Part shown: positions 17,146 to 25,599 of the stretch, in pieces
Layout: each line of letters opens with the position of its first letter
Position numbering within the stretch: position 1 is the stretch's first letter
Assembly (NCBI GenBank): GCA_020073365.1
Contig: JAIQFL010000025.1
Span: forward strand, 1-51,584
From: Terriglobia bacterium
GTDB lineage: Bacteria; Acidobacteriota; Terriglobia; Bryobacterales; Bryobacteraceae
DNA length: 51,584 bases
Reading direction: 5' to 3'
Position numbers and translations under genes: made by a program
The notes under the pieces: generated by a model
Told to the model about the DNA's origin: nothing
What the model saw: the letters and a program-made list of their open reading frames with translations, nothing else
Databases searched by the model: none

Positions 17146-17265
17146 TTAACTCAATTTAATCCCGGCCTGCTTCTCTATGCTCTTGAGAGTTCCTTATAGA
17201 GGGTGTTGGGGATCAATGGAACGGAAAACCGGGTTAAGGTAACGCGACTTGTGTAGATCGAGGCC
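17146..17265 (-). pseudogene. hicA toxin remnant (C-terminal end)
   Basis: Directly upstream of hicB, one frame gives VTLTRFSVPLIPNTLYK and the next frame continues GTLKSIEKQAGIKLS before a TAA at 17146. Together they match the C-terminal third of HicA toxins, which end in a KGTLRSILKQAGI-type sequence. A one-base loss in the AAGG around 17192 splits them. Nothing before about 17265 looks like the HicA N-terminus with its catalytic histidine. Confidence 0.65.
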
Positions 17266-17319
17266 CTAGACGGATTCTCGGCTGCTGACCTCGTGATCGA
17301 GTGTCATAGGGATCCGACT

Positions 17320-19179
17320 TCACACTGGGGCTAAGGGCACTGAAACGATCAAATACGTGTTCTTCAGACACCCCATTGTGAAATATTCATTGGGGCCGGC
17401 ACTCGCTGGAACGCGCCAGTCTACTTGATAGACGGCCACCATTCCGGGCGCCAGACCAGCAAAAAGGATTTCGACAGGAGAAGTCCCGTTGGACCATGGC
17501 CACGTGTAATCGATGCAAGACAACGGCGTCGAGAGTTGTGACAGGGGGCCCATTAAGGGAGTGGCTTGGCCAAGCGGAACCACGGGCGTGGTAGGACCGA
17601 GGCCGACTGCATACGTGTGCAGGGTTTCTCCGCGGCGGGCGGGGTTGTCGCCCGAGACCAGGGCGCTCCAATCTTCATGGATCGAGACTACCGGTTCGGC
17701 CGCGGACGCATAGACCGGCGCCGTGCCATCCAGTCGTGGCTCGAAGTACGAGAACGAGTCCGCATCCAGGTGAATCGTGCCCTGAGAATTCGGATCAACC
17801 TCAGGTGGCACCAGTAGCGAAATGCCATTCCGCAGGATCGCCGCGATCGGAGCCGGATGCCCTTGAATGGAAACGCTGAGGCCGTCGAGAGATGTGGGAA
17901 ATGGTGGCGATGCCCCCTCGCTGAGGGATGGGAAACCTCCACCGGTGAGAAACACGCGCTTACCGGGCGCCAGCGCCGGGCCGTAATACCAGCCAAGTAC
18001 CGGCACCGAACCGGAATACGATCTCGACGGGAACATCAGGTCCAAGTATGGCGTGCGCCCAGTCAACTGCTGCACGTCTCCCGATTCGGTCGCGATCTTC
18101 AGCACACGTGCACCGGCGGTCACGACGTATGCCACGGTTCCATCGCCCGAGAGGATCCCCTGCGCAATTCCTTCCGGCTCATGCGTAAGAGCGCGGTCAT
18201 GTTCGCCGTCGATGCCGATCAGGTATGCCTGGGCGGTCCCAGTTCGTTGCGACAAGTACAAGACTTGACGGCCGTCATCCGCAATCGAGGCGGAATAGCC
18301 GTCCGCCACGAACGGGCGGCTGGTTGCTACACCGGGGCTTGCAATGCGCAGTGAATCCTCATTAGTAATGTAGTTGTGTTCGGTAAAGACGATCGTCTGC
18401 CCGCTGGCATCGATGGTGGCGTCCTGGAACACCGTTTCAATCAGCGGCCGGGGAATCAGTTGGACAGCACCAGCCGCCAAAATCAAAAGCTCTCCGCCTG
18501 CGGGACCTATCGTCCCATCACCGGAATCACCGGCGCCGGGCTGCCCGTTGATAAAGACTGCGGTTCCGTTGTCGGCCAGAATTCGGCCAGTCCTTCCCGC
18601 TACAGTGTCGTTGAGAAGACCAGCTGGGATCCCGCCGCCGTAGGAGACCTTCGTTTCCCCGCTGCTGAGGTTAATCACGGAAGCCGTGGGGAAAAAGTCC
18701 AGTGCTCCCTTTCTGTTCAAAGCCAGTTTCCCATTTCGGCTCAGCCAGAACTGACCGGGGTAGTCCTTCGACACTCCAGCGCGTACGAGAGTCGTCGTGT
18801 AGAGATCGATTCTCGGACAGTAGTACGCATCGAGGGGATCGCCGTTCAGGCAAGAACACTGGCCGCCTGCAGCGAGCACCCCTCCTGTCGAGGACGCGCT
18901 GATGTCTGTCAGATCGTATGCGTTGCTACACCAGCCGGATTGATTGGTGATGTCACGCGAGTATAGGAGATGAAGTCCCCCCGAGTCGAGGCGAAAGATC
19001 TTTCCGTAAGTAGGTTCCGCGGTGTTCTTTTCCCTTAGGGGCGTTGAAAAGTACAGGGCTGATCCGTCGGCGGGTGTTGTCAGGCTGGAGAACTGCCCGG
19101 TGGCACAGGCTGATAATGCCGCGCCAACCACTACGAGTCGGAACGCACGGCAGGTTGACCAACTGCACGCTGGCACCAT
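17320..19179 (-). CDS. Beta-propeller lipoprotein with Solibacter-type C-terminal domain
   Basis: A 619-residue exported protein. The signal sequence ends in a lipobox (LVVVGAALSAC), so it is probably lipid-anchored. Residues about 30-370 carry repeated short strand units of the TolB/WD-like type, such as DSLRIASPGVATSRPFVADG and QVLYLSQRTGTAQAYLIGID. From about residue 395 a Solibacter TIGR03437-type domain follows: YGPALAPGKRVFLTGGGF, then GLSVSIQGHPAPIAAILRNG and a typical GDNPARRGETLHTYAVGLGP segment. This domain is abundant in Solibacter-like acidobacteria and its role is unknown. The gene stands alone. Confidence 0.75.
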   Translation of the reverse strand: MVPACSWSTCRAFRLVVVGAALSACATGQFSSLTTPADGSALYFSTPLREKNTAEPTYGKIFRLDSGGLHLLYSRDITNQSGWCSNAYDLTDISASSTGGVLAAGGQCSCLNGDPLDAYYCPRIDLYTTTLVRAGVSKDYPGQFWLSRNGKLALNRKGALDFFPTASVINLSSGETKVSYGGGIPAGLLNDTVAGRTGRILADNGTAVFINGQPGAGDSGDGTIGPAGGELLILAAGAVQLIPRPLIETVFQDATIDASGQTIVFTEHNYITNEDSLRIASPGVATSRPFVADGYSASIADDGRQVLYLSQRTGTAQAYLIGIDGEHDRALTHEPEGIAQGILSGDGTVAYVVTAGARVLKIATESGDVQQLTGRTPYLDLMFPSRSYSGSVPVLGWYYGPALAPGKRVFLTGGGFPSLSEGASPPFPTSLDGLSVSIQGHPAPIAAILRNGISLLVPPEVDPNSQGTIHLDADSFSYFEPRLDGTAPVYASAAEPVVSIHEDWSALVSGDNPARRGETLHTYAVGLGPTTPVVPLGQATPLMGPLSQLSTPLSCIDYTWPWSNGTSPVEILFAGLAPGMVAVYQVDWRVPASAGPNEYFTMGCLKNTYLIVSVPLAPV

Positions 19180-19605
19180 GATTCAATTCAAAGACCCTCC
19201 ATCGGTCCGAGTCAACTACTTTCTATTTAACTGTTTTGAGCAGAAATCCGGCCAGCAAATGGCGTTTGGCGAGGCATTCAAGGGGTAGCGCCGGTCAGGA
19301 TTGCCACTGTAATGAGCCGTAGCCGCGAGTTGAATCCCTCCGCGCAGCCAAGGTCCTCGATCTGATTACAAAACTCAGTCACAAGACTTCGGAAAAACTT
19401 TACGCCGCTCATTCCAAATCCCTTATCCCCGATTTGGACCCGCGCGGAGGCCTTCCCTGAAGGGCCGGCGCGCTATGGTGGAGTTTGTAGGGTAACGCCT
19501 GCTCAAAAAACCGGACCGCTCGATCGGTTTCTCGCTCGCAAGCTGCTGATCCTACAATAAGCCGACCGGTACACTGTACCGGTTTTTCTTTTTTGGAGTG
19601 ACCTT
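19180..19605. other. Intergenic region
   Basis: This divergent region lies between the propeller lipoprotein gene (minus) and the gene at 19606 (plus). It holds no convincing gene. A GC-rich imperfect inverted repeat lies at about 19440-19475, and the terminator-like hairpin at 19565 sits at its right edge. Confidence 0.4.
19565..19594 (+). terminator. Strong terminator-like hairpin just upstream of a start codon
   Basis: A perfect inverted repeat of 9-base arms (ACCGGTACA and TGTACCGGT, 19565-19583) is followed at once by a run of T broken by one C to 19594. This has all features of a Rho-independent terminator on the plus strand, yet it ends only 11 bases before the ATG at 19606, with the GGAG ribosome site in between. 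It may be an attenuator or may insulate the gene from upstream transcription. Confidence 0.75.
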
Positions 19606-20208
19606 ATGGAAGAATTGAACACCACCGAGGAAGTCCTCGCTCTGGGAGCCTGCATAGGACGAACCCAGGCGTTGAACCTGATCGCCAACCGCTGTTCGGC
19701 CGCCGCTGCCGAAACCCTGCGCGACATCCGCGACAACAAGCGCTACCGGGCACTGGGCCTGACCTGGGAGGAATTCTGTCAACACCAGGGCATCAGCCGT
19801 GGCTACGCCGATCGGATCCTCCGCTGGCTCGAAGAACTCGGCCCCTCCTACTTCAAACTGAACAGCTTCACCCGGATCTCCGCCACGGAATACCGCAAGA
19901 TCGCGAGCGCGGTGACCGAAGACGGCCTGACCTACGCCGGTGAAACCATCGCCCTGGAGTCCGGAAATGCCCCCAAGTTAGCTGGGGCCCTGGATGCCCT
20001 GCGCCGCGAGCAGGCCGCACTCCAACCGCCCGCCGACCCCGTCGAACAAGGCTTGTCCAAAGCCGACCGCGGCGTGCAGGCAGCGTTCGTCGAATTTCAG
20101 CGGCTCCTGGCCATGAACCTGGATGAAGAAGGGCGCCTCAAACTGGTCCGCAACATAGAGGCTGGCCGCGACCTGCTGGAACAGATGCGCCTCTCCGCCG
20201 CCCTGTGA
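19606..20208 (+). CDS. Hypothetical protein with helix-turn-helix-like segment
   Basis: A 200-residue, mostly helical, soluble protein with no recognised family. GGAG lies about 7 bases before ATG 19606. The segment LTWEEFCQHQGISRGYADRI at about residues 59-78 looks like a helix-turn-helix, of the kind seen in plasmid or phage regulators. The C-terminal third (PVEQGLSKADRGVQAAFVEF onwards) is an amphipathic helix that could dimerise. It is followed by a long hairpin and the BrnTA pair. It could be a regulator; the evidence is weak. Confidence 0.65.
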   Translation: MEELNTTEEVLALGACIGRTQALNLIANRCSAAAAETLRDIRDNKRYRALGLTWEEFCQHQGISRGYADRILRWLEELGPSYFKLNSFTRISATEYRKIASAVTEDGLTYAGETIALESGNAPKLAGALDALRREQAALQPPADPVEQGLSKADRGVQAAFVEFQRLLAMNLDEEGRLKLVRNIEAGRDLLEQMRLSAAL

Positions 20209-20212
20209 GTGG

Positions 20213-20247
20213 TGGCACGGGGGCGGAACGGTCCGCCCCACGTGCCA
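20213..20247. repeat. Long hairpin with bulged A
   Basis: The arms TGGCACGGGGGCGGA and TCCGCCCCACGTGCCA pair over 15 positions with one bulged A around an ACGG loop. It lies between the hypothetical gene and brnT. No T-run follows, so it is not a classic terminator; it could be a REP-like element or a 3' end structure. Confidence 0.6.
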
Positions 20248-20266
20248 GGGAGAATGGGTTGTTACA

Positions 20267-20566
20267 ATGAATCCATTGGGCTCAGAAGCTCCGGAATTCG
20301 ACTGGGACGATGCCAACCGCGACCATCTCGCACTCCACAATGTCACTCCTGAGGAAGCGCAACAGGCCATTCTCGATCCTCAGGCCGTGCTGCTCGAGAT
20401 CCAGTCCGGTGACGAAGAAGAACGCACGAAAGCTCTCGGCATCACTTCCGGCGGCCGGATTCTGGCGGTCGTCTTACCCTTCCGCGGGGAGGCCATCCGG
20501 CCGGTCACTGCGTACACCGCTGCGGCACGCCTGCAGGAACTCTATCTGAGACGGAGAGCGACATGA
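20267..20566 (+). CDS. brnT: BrnT-type toxin
   Basis: A 99-residue ribonuclease toxin of the BrnT family (RelE fold). Diagnostic segments are EFDWDDANRDHLALHNVTPE, ILDPQAVLLEI and RTKALGITSGGRILAVVLPF, followed by IRPVTAYTAA near the C-terminus. Toxin precedes antitoxin, as in brnTA operons. The stop overlaps the next start (ATGA). BrnT homologues cleave RNA and are induced by stress, and the pair is usually autorepressed by the complex. Confidence 0.85.
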   Translation: MNPLGSEAPEFDWDDANRDHLALHNVTPEEAQQAILDPQAVLLEIQSGDEEERTKALGITSGGRILAVVLPFRGEAIRPVTAYTAAARLQELYLRRRAT

Positions 20567-20871
20567 TCCAAAAACCAATTCCCAAGTTCCAGTCCGAACA
20601 AGAAGAGGCCCGGTGGTGGGACGAACACCGCGACGAGACTGCCGAATGGATGGAACAGGCTGTCGCTGCCGGCCAGACCACGACCCTTTCCGAAGTCCTC
20701 GAGCGCAACCGTCAGGGCGCCGGATCCACCCCGACCGTTTCCATTGGCATCGATCCCGAAGACATCCAACGGGCGCGGTCTCTGGCTGCTAAGAAAGGGT
20801 TGCGCTACCAGACCTACCTCAAGATGTTGCTGCACGAGGCGCTGGAGCATGAGGAGCGGCGGGCGAGCTGA
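20563..20871 (+). CDS. brnA: BrnA-type antitoxin
   Basis: A 102-residue antitoxin overlapping the toxin gene by 4 bases. The C-terminal half carries the ribbon-helix-helix (PTVSIGIDPEDIQRARSLAA, then GLRYQTYLKMLLHEAL), while the N-terminal half (IPKFQSEQEEARWWDEHRDE) matches the toxin-binding arm seen in BrnA/CopG-type partners. Both genes appear complete. Confidence 0.85.
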   Translation: MIQKPIPKFQSEQEEARWWDEHRDETAEWMEQAVAAGQTTTLSEVLERNRQGAGSTPTVSIGIDPEDIQRARSLAAKKGLRYQTYLKMLLHEALEHEERRAS

Positions 20872-21158
20872 GCGCCAGCGCGACTGGGCCCTGTCCCGCT
20901 TCCGAACCCAGTGAACCATCGGGAAAACGGCGCATATCGGCAGTTCAGCCCATTACAGTGTAGCGGCAGCGTGGCGATCGGGGCGCGGAAAAGGGCACAA
21001 GCAAGCTGCACGGAACGCGAATTGCGCCTATTTCATACTGCTCATTACAGGCCACATGTAACGCATTGTCGATAGACGGGCGGCGGGATGTAACGAAACG
21101 GGCGGATACCGCAGGCGTATCGTCTTATCGGAGTACCATTTGATGCCATGAGCCAGAT

Positions 21159-21713
21159 TTACCCGGCGGGCGTGGGAGAGACGACCAATGCGCTTCCAAC
21201 GATTTCGATCAGCGAATCGCCAGGAATCCACTCAACAGCCATGCAGGCGCGGGACGGGGCTTTGCCGGGGCTGAAGTAGGTCCCGTAGATTTTATTCAAT
21301 GCGTCGTACTGCGCTTTATGGGCATCGAACCGAGCTTTGCCCGTAGGCATCGGGACATTATCGGCGTGAGGAAGGCAGAGAAAAACCTCCAGATGGATGA
21401 TGCTGTCCATAGTGCAGCCTGCGCGCTCAACGGATCTCTTAAGTGCATCCATTGTCCGGGTGACGTGCTTCTCAAATGGGTCCGTTACGAGAATGTGATC
21501 GTCTCTAGAGTAGCCGTCATTGGAACCAGTGCCGGAGAAGTAATAGATGCCATTGTGTGTGTGGTTGCTGCGAGGCCGATTTCCTGCAGGGCTGGCTGCT
21601 GGTGTGCCCCCGGATTGAGGAGGCTGCTGAGCGAAAAGAATGGGGGCGCCGGTCACGGCGGCCATCATTGTCGCGAATTTATTGAAGTACCTGCGTCGAG
21701 AGTTGACCTGCAT
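21159..21713 (-). CDS. Exported RidA/YjgF-like protein
   Basis: A 184-residue protein from ATG 21713, which has GGAGA upstream. The start MQVNSRRRYFNKFATMMAAV and ILFAQQP is a signal sequence with a twin-arginine-like SRRRYF motif, so the protein should leave the cytoplasm. The rest is a RidA fold: IYYFSGTGSN, VTRTMDALKRSVERAGCTMD with the usual VxxTxxxLxNIxxxLxxAG pattern, and ACMAVEWIPGDSLIEIVGSA at the end, where the family has an arginine and a final EI/EA strand. Classical RidA hydrolyses reactive enamines in the cytoplasm. The role of a secreted version is unknown. Confidence 0.78.
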   Translation of the reverse strand: MQVNSRRRYFNKFATMMAAVTGAPILFAQQPPQSGGTPAASPAGNRPRSNHTHNGIYYFSGTGSNDGYSRDDHILVTDPFEKHVTRTMDALKRSVERAGCTMDSIIHLEVFLCLPHADNVPMPTGKARFDAHKAQYDALNKIYGTYFSPGKAPSRACMAVEWIPGDSLIEIVGSALVVSPTPAG

Positions 21714-21899
21714 AAAATTCTCCATTTGGAACGCTTGCTTCACGAGCCTTTAGACATCCTGCTTCCCACCCCCGGGATTTTGTGAGGTCCCTGGTAGTAA
21801 GAGTGATGCATGGAATATGTTTACCATATGCGGGATCCCAAACGGGCGCTACTGTTGAATTCCTCCGGGTCCACCCACCAACCGTGGATCTCGCGCTTT

Positions 21900-23588
21900 C
21901 TATTCCTGCCGGACGATCGGCATCCGCCACCCCGTGCCGAAAGCGCGCGAGGTTACCTTGAGAACCGGAGCCGCCTGCTTTCTTTTGAATTCCGCCATCC
22001 GCACCAGCCGCAAAACCCGTCGCACCGTCGGCTCGTCAAAACCCTGGGCGATGATTTCTTCCGCCGACTGCGATTGCTCCACGTGCAACTCCAGAATCTG
22101 GTCGAGCAGATCGTAGGGCGGGAGGCTGTCCTGATCCGTCTGCCCGGGCCGCAACTCGGCCGAAGGCGCCTTGGTGAGAATGGCCTCGGGAATGTCCGGT
22201 TTCCGCAGATTTCGCCAGCGCGCTACCCGATACACCATCATCTTCGGCAGATCCGCAATCACCGCCAGTCCGCCGTTCATGTCGCCATACAGCGTGCAGT
22301 AGCCCACCGACATCTCCGATTTGTTTCCGGTGGTCAACAGCAGCGACCCGTATTTGTTGGACAGCGCCATCAGCAGGTTGCCCCGAATCCGCGACTGGAT
22401 GTTCTCCTCGGTCACGTCCTGCGGCCGGCCGCGGAAGGCCTCCGCCAGCGCTTCCTCGTAGGTTTCCATGATGCCGGAGATCGGCAGCGTGAGGGTCCGG
22501 ATGCCGAGATGGCGCGCCAATTCGACGGAATCGTCCACGCTGCCTGGGCTGGAATAGCGCGAAGGCATCATCACCCCCAGCACGTTTTCAGGGCCCATGG
22601 CATCTGCTGCGATGGCCGCCGTCAACGCCGAATCCACGCCGCCCGATAGCCCCAGCAACACTCTCTGAAACCGCGTCTTCCGCGCGTAGTCCCGCACGCC
22701 CAGCACGAGCGCGTTCCAGATCTCGGCTTCGGGTGTGAAATCGTCTTCGGCAATCGCCTCCCGCCCGGCGGCCCCGGCGGTCCCGCCGGTCAGGTCCACC
22801 ACCACCAGGTCCTCCTCAAACCCCCTGGCCCGCGCGAACATGCGGCCCTGGGCGTCGAAAGCGGCGCTGCGGCCGTCGAAGATCAGGTCGTCGTTTCCGC
22901 CCACCTGGTTCACAATCGCCAGAGGCAGCCCGTATTTCCGGGCCATTTGGCTGAGCATGTCCTCGCGCAGGGTCTGCTTGCCCACCGTGAAGGGGGAGGC
23001 GGAAAGGTTGAGGATCGCCTGCGCGCCGGCTTTCGCCAGGACCTCTATGGGGTCCTCGTGATACCGCCTGCGCTGCCAGAAATCGCGGTCGTTCCAGACG
23101 TCTTCACAGATGCTGATTCCCAACCGGCAGCCACGGAACGCGGAACGCGCGTACCGCGTGCGTGCCGCATCCAATTCCAGAATCTGCGGCCCGTGGGCGG
23201 GCTCGAAATAGCGATCTTCGTCGAACACGTCGTAAGTGGGCAACAGCGTCTTGTGGAAGGCCGGCCCCACGGCGCCGTCTTGCAACAGAACGGCGCTATT
23301 GAAAAGCGGGCGTCCCATCTCCGCGGGATTGGGCGTAGCCACGCCCACCAGTAAAGGTGGCCCCCCCGCCAATTCCGCGGCCATGCGGCCCAGTTCCTGA
23401 CAACTCCGTTGCACAAATCCCCGGCTCATGAGGAGATCGCGAGGGAGATACCCCATCAGAGCCAACTCCGGCGTGACCACCAGGTCAGCCCCTTGGGCCT
23501 GGGCCCGTTTGGCGCCGCGGACAATCAGCGCGGAATTGCCGCCGATATCGCCCGCCGTCGGGTTGGTCTGCAGCAGCGCAATGCGCAA
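21900..23588 (-). CDS. nadE: Glutamine-dependent NAD(+) synthetase
   Basis: A 562-residue, two-domain cytoplasmic enzyme for the last step of NAD synthesis. The N-terminal nitrilase-type glutaminase shows its catalytic triad in VVTPELALMGY, FHKTLLPTYDVFDE and GISICEDVWN. The C-terminal ATP-pyrophosphatase domain has LLGLSGGVDSALTAAIA and TTGNKSEMSVGYCTLYGDMN. TTG 23588 is chosen because the family begins here (LRIALLQTNPTAGD) and AAGGAGG lies about 12 bases upstream; the long upstream open frame is Gly/Arg-rich and non-coding. Confidence 0.93.
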   Translation of the reverse strand: MRIALLQTNPTAGDIGGNSALIVRGAKRAQAQGADLVVTPELALMGYLPRDLLMSRGFVQRSCQELGRMAAELAGGPPLLVGVATPNPAEMGRPLFNSAVLLQDGAVGPAFHKTLLPTYDVFDEDRYFEPAHGPQILELDAARTRYARSAFRGCRLGISICEDVWNDRDFWQRRRYHEDPIEVLAKAGAQAILNLSASPFTVGKQTLREDMLSQMARKYGLPLAIVNQVGGNDDLIFDGRSAAFDAQGRMFARARGFEEDLVVVDLTGGTAGAAGREAIAEDDFTPEAEIWNALVLGVRDYARKTRFQRVLLGLSGGVDSALTAAIAADAMGPENVLGVMMPSRYSSPGSVDDSVELARHLGIRTLTLPISGIMETYEEALAEAFRGRPQDVTEENIQSRIRGNLLMALSNKYGSLLLTTGNKSEMSVGYCTLYGDMNGGLAVIADLPKMMVYRVARWRNLRKPDIPEAILTKAPSAELRPGQTDQDSLPPYDLLDQILELHVEQSQSAEEIIAQGFDEPTVRRVLRLVRMAEFKRKQAAPVLKVTSRAFGTGWRMPIVRQE

Positions 23589-24602
23589 CCTGGAAGCTGC
23601 CCTCCTTAGACCCAGTCTATCAGCGAGGCCCAACCTCCATCCCAAAAACCCTCTGGTATAGCGTCCCCCGGCCCCCGGTCCACAGGGCCGGGGAAAAGAT
23701 TCCTTCCCCTGATCCCCTCCTCCTGCCCTGCCCCCCGTACCGCAGCCCCGCCACGGCCCGGCCCCCGATTTGCCCCGCCTTACGCGAAGCCAACAGGATC
23801 TGCTCGTCCGCAACGGTGATATAGTGTACAACGTCCCGTGAATTCCGCCGAATCGGGCCTCGTCTGAGGACATCGTGGTGGATGGCGGATCGAGGCGGAA
23901 TATCTGCTCAATCATCCCAGGTGGTGGGCTGGCAAATGAAGCAATCGCGCTCCAGGATCTTGGGGATCGAAGGGCCGTGTGGGATAGCGGCTCATCACCG
24001 TTCCGTGTTCATCGTCCCCTCACCATAAGCCACATCGACCACCCGTAATTCGCATTGGAAAATGCCTCAGACGGGCGTCAGGCTCAATTCCCGGACCAAT
24101 CAGGGTAAAAAGAAAGTATACGTATCAGGAGAAAGTCCGGTAGAATAATCTCGCGGGTGGGCAGTTGTGCACACCGGGGATAGGCGTTTCCTCCTGATCC
24201 TGGTCCTCCGCGTCCAGTGCAGAATGGCTCACCCGCCGTTAAACTTCGGCTGCCGCCAAATCGCAGCATTCCCCTTCCCGGTTCCTGGGAGAATGGTTTA
24301 CAGCCCCCCCCGCGGCACCCTCCGGCCACCGCCTGCGACCTCGACTGGATGGCCGTGACAGAGCTCTCGACAAAATACCTGTTTCCGGTACTGATATATG
24401 ATCAGTACCAGTATCAGTACCAGACCCGGGCGGACCCGCTACAAGGCCGAAAACAGGCGTGCAGGCACGTGTTTTGGCCCCCCCGCATGGTAAGGTAACA
24501 CACCTTCATATACCTTCGGCAGGTCCATCGATCATTGTAAAGCTTTGTTATCTGTATTACACTGCTCTACTTGGTGGTCTGACAAACACCATCGGAGGAA
24601 AA
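23589..24602. other. Intergenic region of about 1 kb
   Basis: The divergent region between nadE and the PEP-CTERM gene holds no convincing gene. A perfect inverted repeat with a following 12-base direct repeat lies at 24387-24423. A moderately AT-rich stretch with GTATACGTAT lies at about 24116-24126, and TTGTTA at 24545 could be part of a promoter. None can be assigned firmly. Confidence 0.4.
24387..24423. promoter_or_regulatory. Possible operator: inverted repeat plus tandem ATCAGTACCAG
   Basis: GGTACTGAT and ATCAGTACC form perfect 9-base arms around ATATG (24387-24409). The right arm is part of ATCAGTACCAG, which is repeated 12 bases later (24401-24411 and 24413-24423). Such half-site arrays are typical of repressor binding. 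The site lies about 180 bases before the PEP-CTERM gene. Confidence 0.4.
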
Positions 24603-25277
24603 GTGAAATCACAGGTGCTTGCAGTCGCTCTGCTGGGAGCGGCTGCACTTTTAACCGGGCAGGCACGGGCGGGAACCTTAGAAACCATTAACTTCGACAA
24701 CCTCGGGGATTTCGTCACCGTCACAAATCAATATGCCAACGTGGTCTTTTCAGCGATGGGCACTGGCGAGGTAGTTCTGACCACCTCCCAGAACCCCCCT
24801 TACCTTGGCTCGCCGCCCAACCTCATATGCACGGGCGTCAGCGGGGGGCCGCTCGACTGTACCCACGACCTGATCCTGACCTTCAGCGCCCCGGTCGATA
24901 ACCTGACCTTCGACGCGTTTGGAAATCAAACCCCTGCCCCAGGCACGTTCGCGCTGGCGGATGTGTTCCAGAACTTCTCTGCAACAGCAACAGTCACCAA
25001 CATCCCCCTGACCGTATCCCATACAACGCATTGCACTGCTCCCACATCGGACTGTGCCGCGGATCCTCAGAGCCTTCCCTACCTGGGAATCACTCAGGTG
25101 GTCGTCCATGAGAGCGCCTTCGAGATTGTGAATATGGGCACCGCTTTCGACAATTTCAGCTTCACTGTGGAGCAAACGGCACCTCCGGACACTCCGGAGC
25201 CTTCAACGCTGTTTTTGACGGGGTTGTGTGGCATCGTCTGGGCCGGCCACCGGTTCCTGACGCGCAAGAGCATGTAG
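24603..25277 (+). CDS. Exported protein with PEP-CTERM sorting signal
   Basis: A 224-residue protein from GTG 24603, with a strong GGAGGAAAA signal. The signal peptide MKSQVLAVALLGAAALLTGQ is followed by a single strand-rich domain without a recognised family, with two short disulfide-capable Cys pairs (LICTGVSGGPLDC and HCTAPTSDC). The end PEPSTLFLTGLCGIVWAG plus RKSM is a PEP-CTERM signal: PEP motif, transmembrane stretch and basic tail. Exosortase would cleave and anchor it in the extracellular matrix in bacteria that make exopolysaccharide. No exosortase is seen in this window. Confidence 0.88.
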   Translation: MKSQVLAVALLGAAALLTGQARAGTLETINFDNLGDFVTVTNQYANVVFSAMGTGEVVLTTSQNPPYLGSPPNLICTGVSGGPLDCTHDLILTFSAPVDNLTFDAFGNQTPAPGTFALADVFQNFSATATVTNIPLTVSHTTHCTAPTSDCAADPQSLPYLGITQVVVHESAFEIVNMGTAFDNFSFTVEQTAPPDTPEPSTLFLTGLCGIVWAGHRFLTRKSM

Positions 25278-25599
25278 CGGACCGGAGCTGACAAAACGTC
25301 CCTGCGATATCTTCATACGCCCGAAGAAAATGCGCGAACTCGTCAGGCACCTGGAACGGGGGCATGAGAAGCGCGTAGCCCGTGCCTAAAGATCAGAACC
25401 GGGACGGCGGACAATCCGGCAATCATCCGTTTGCCGGTGGCTTCTCGCCGGGATCCAGCATGTGCGCTATCCCCAACTTTTTCCGCGCGGTCTGCCGGCC
25501 CGATCCGGCGGAGGGTAAAGATGTCGAAGTGTTTCAAGGGCATTGTAGCATTCGGTTGTTCCGAAACAGGCCCCGGAGCCAATGCGGTAAAGTGGCCTC
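25278..25599. other. Intergenic region
   Basis: No gene or clear regulatory signal was found here. Several short open frames exist on both strands but they lack family similarity and ribosome sites. Confidence 0.4.

Noticed and set aside
23589..23915. N-terminal extension of NAD synthetase
   Set aside because: The extra 109 residues are Gly/Arg-rich without family similarity, and the enzyme family starts at LRIALLQTNP.
24084..24329. Minus-strand 81-residue open frame
   Set aside because: It has no ribosome site or family similarity and a Gly/Cys-rich composition.
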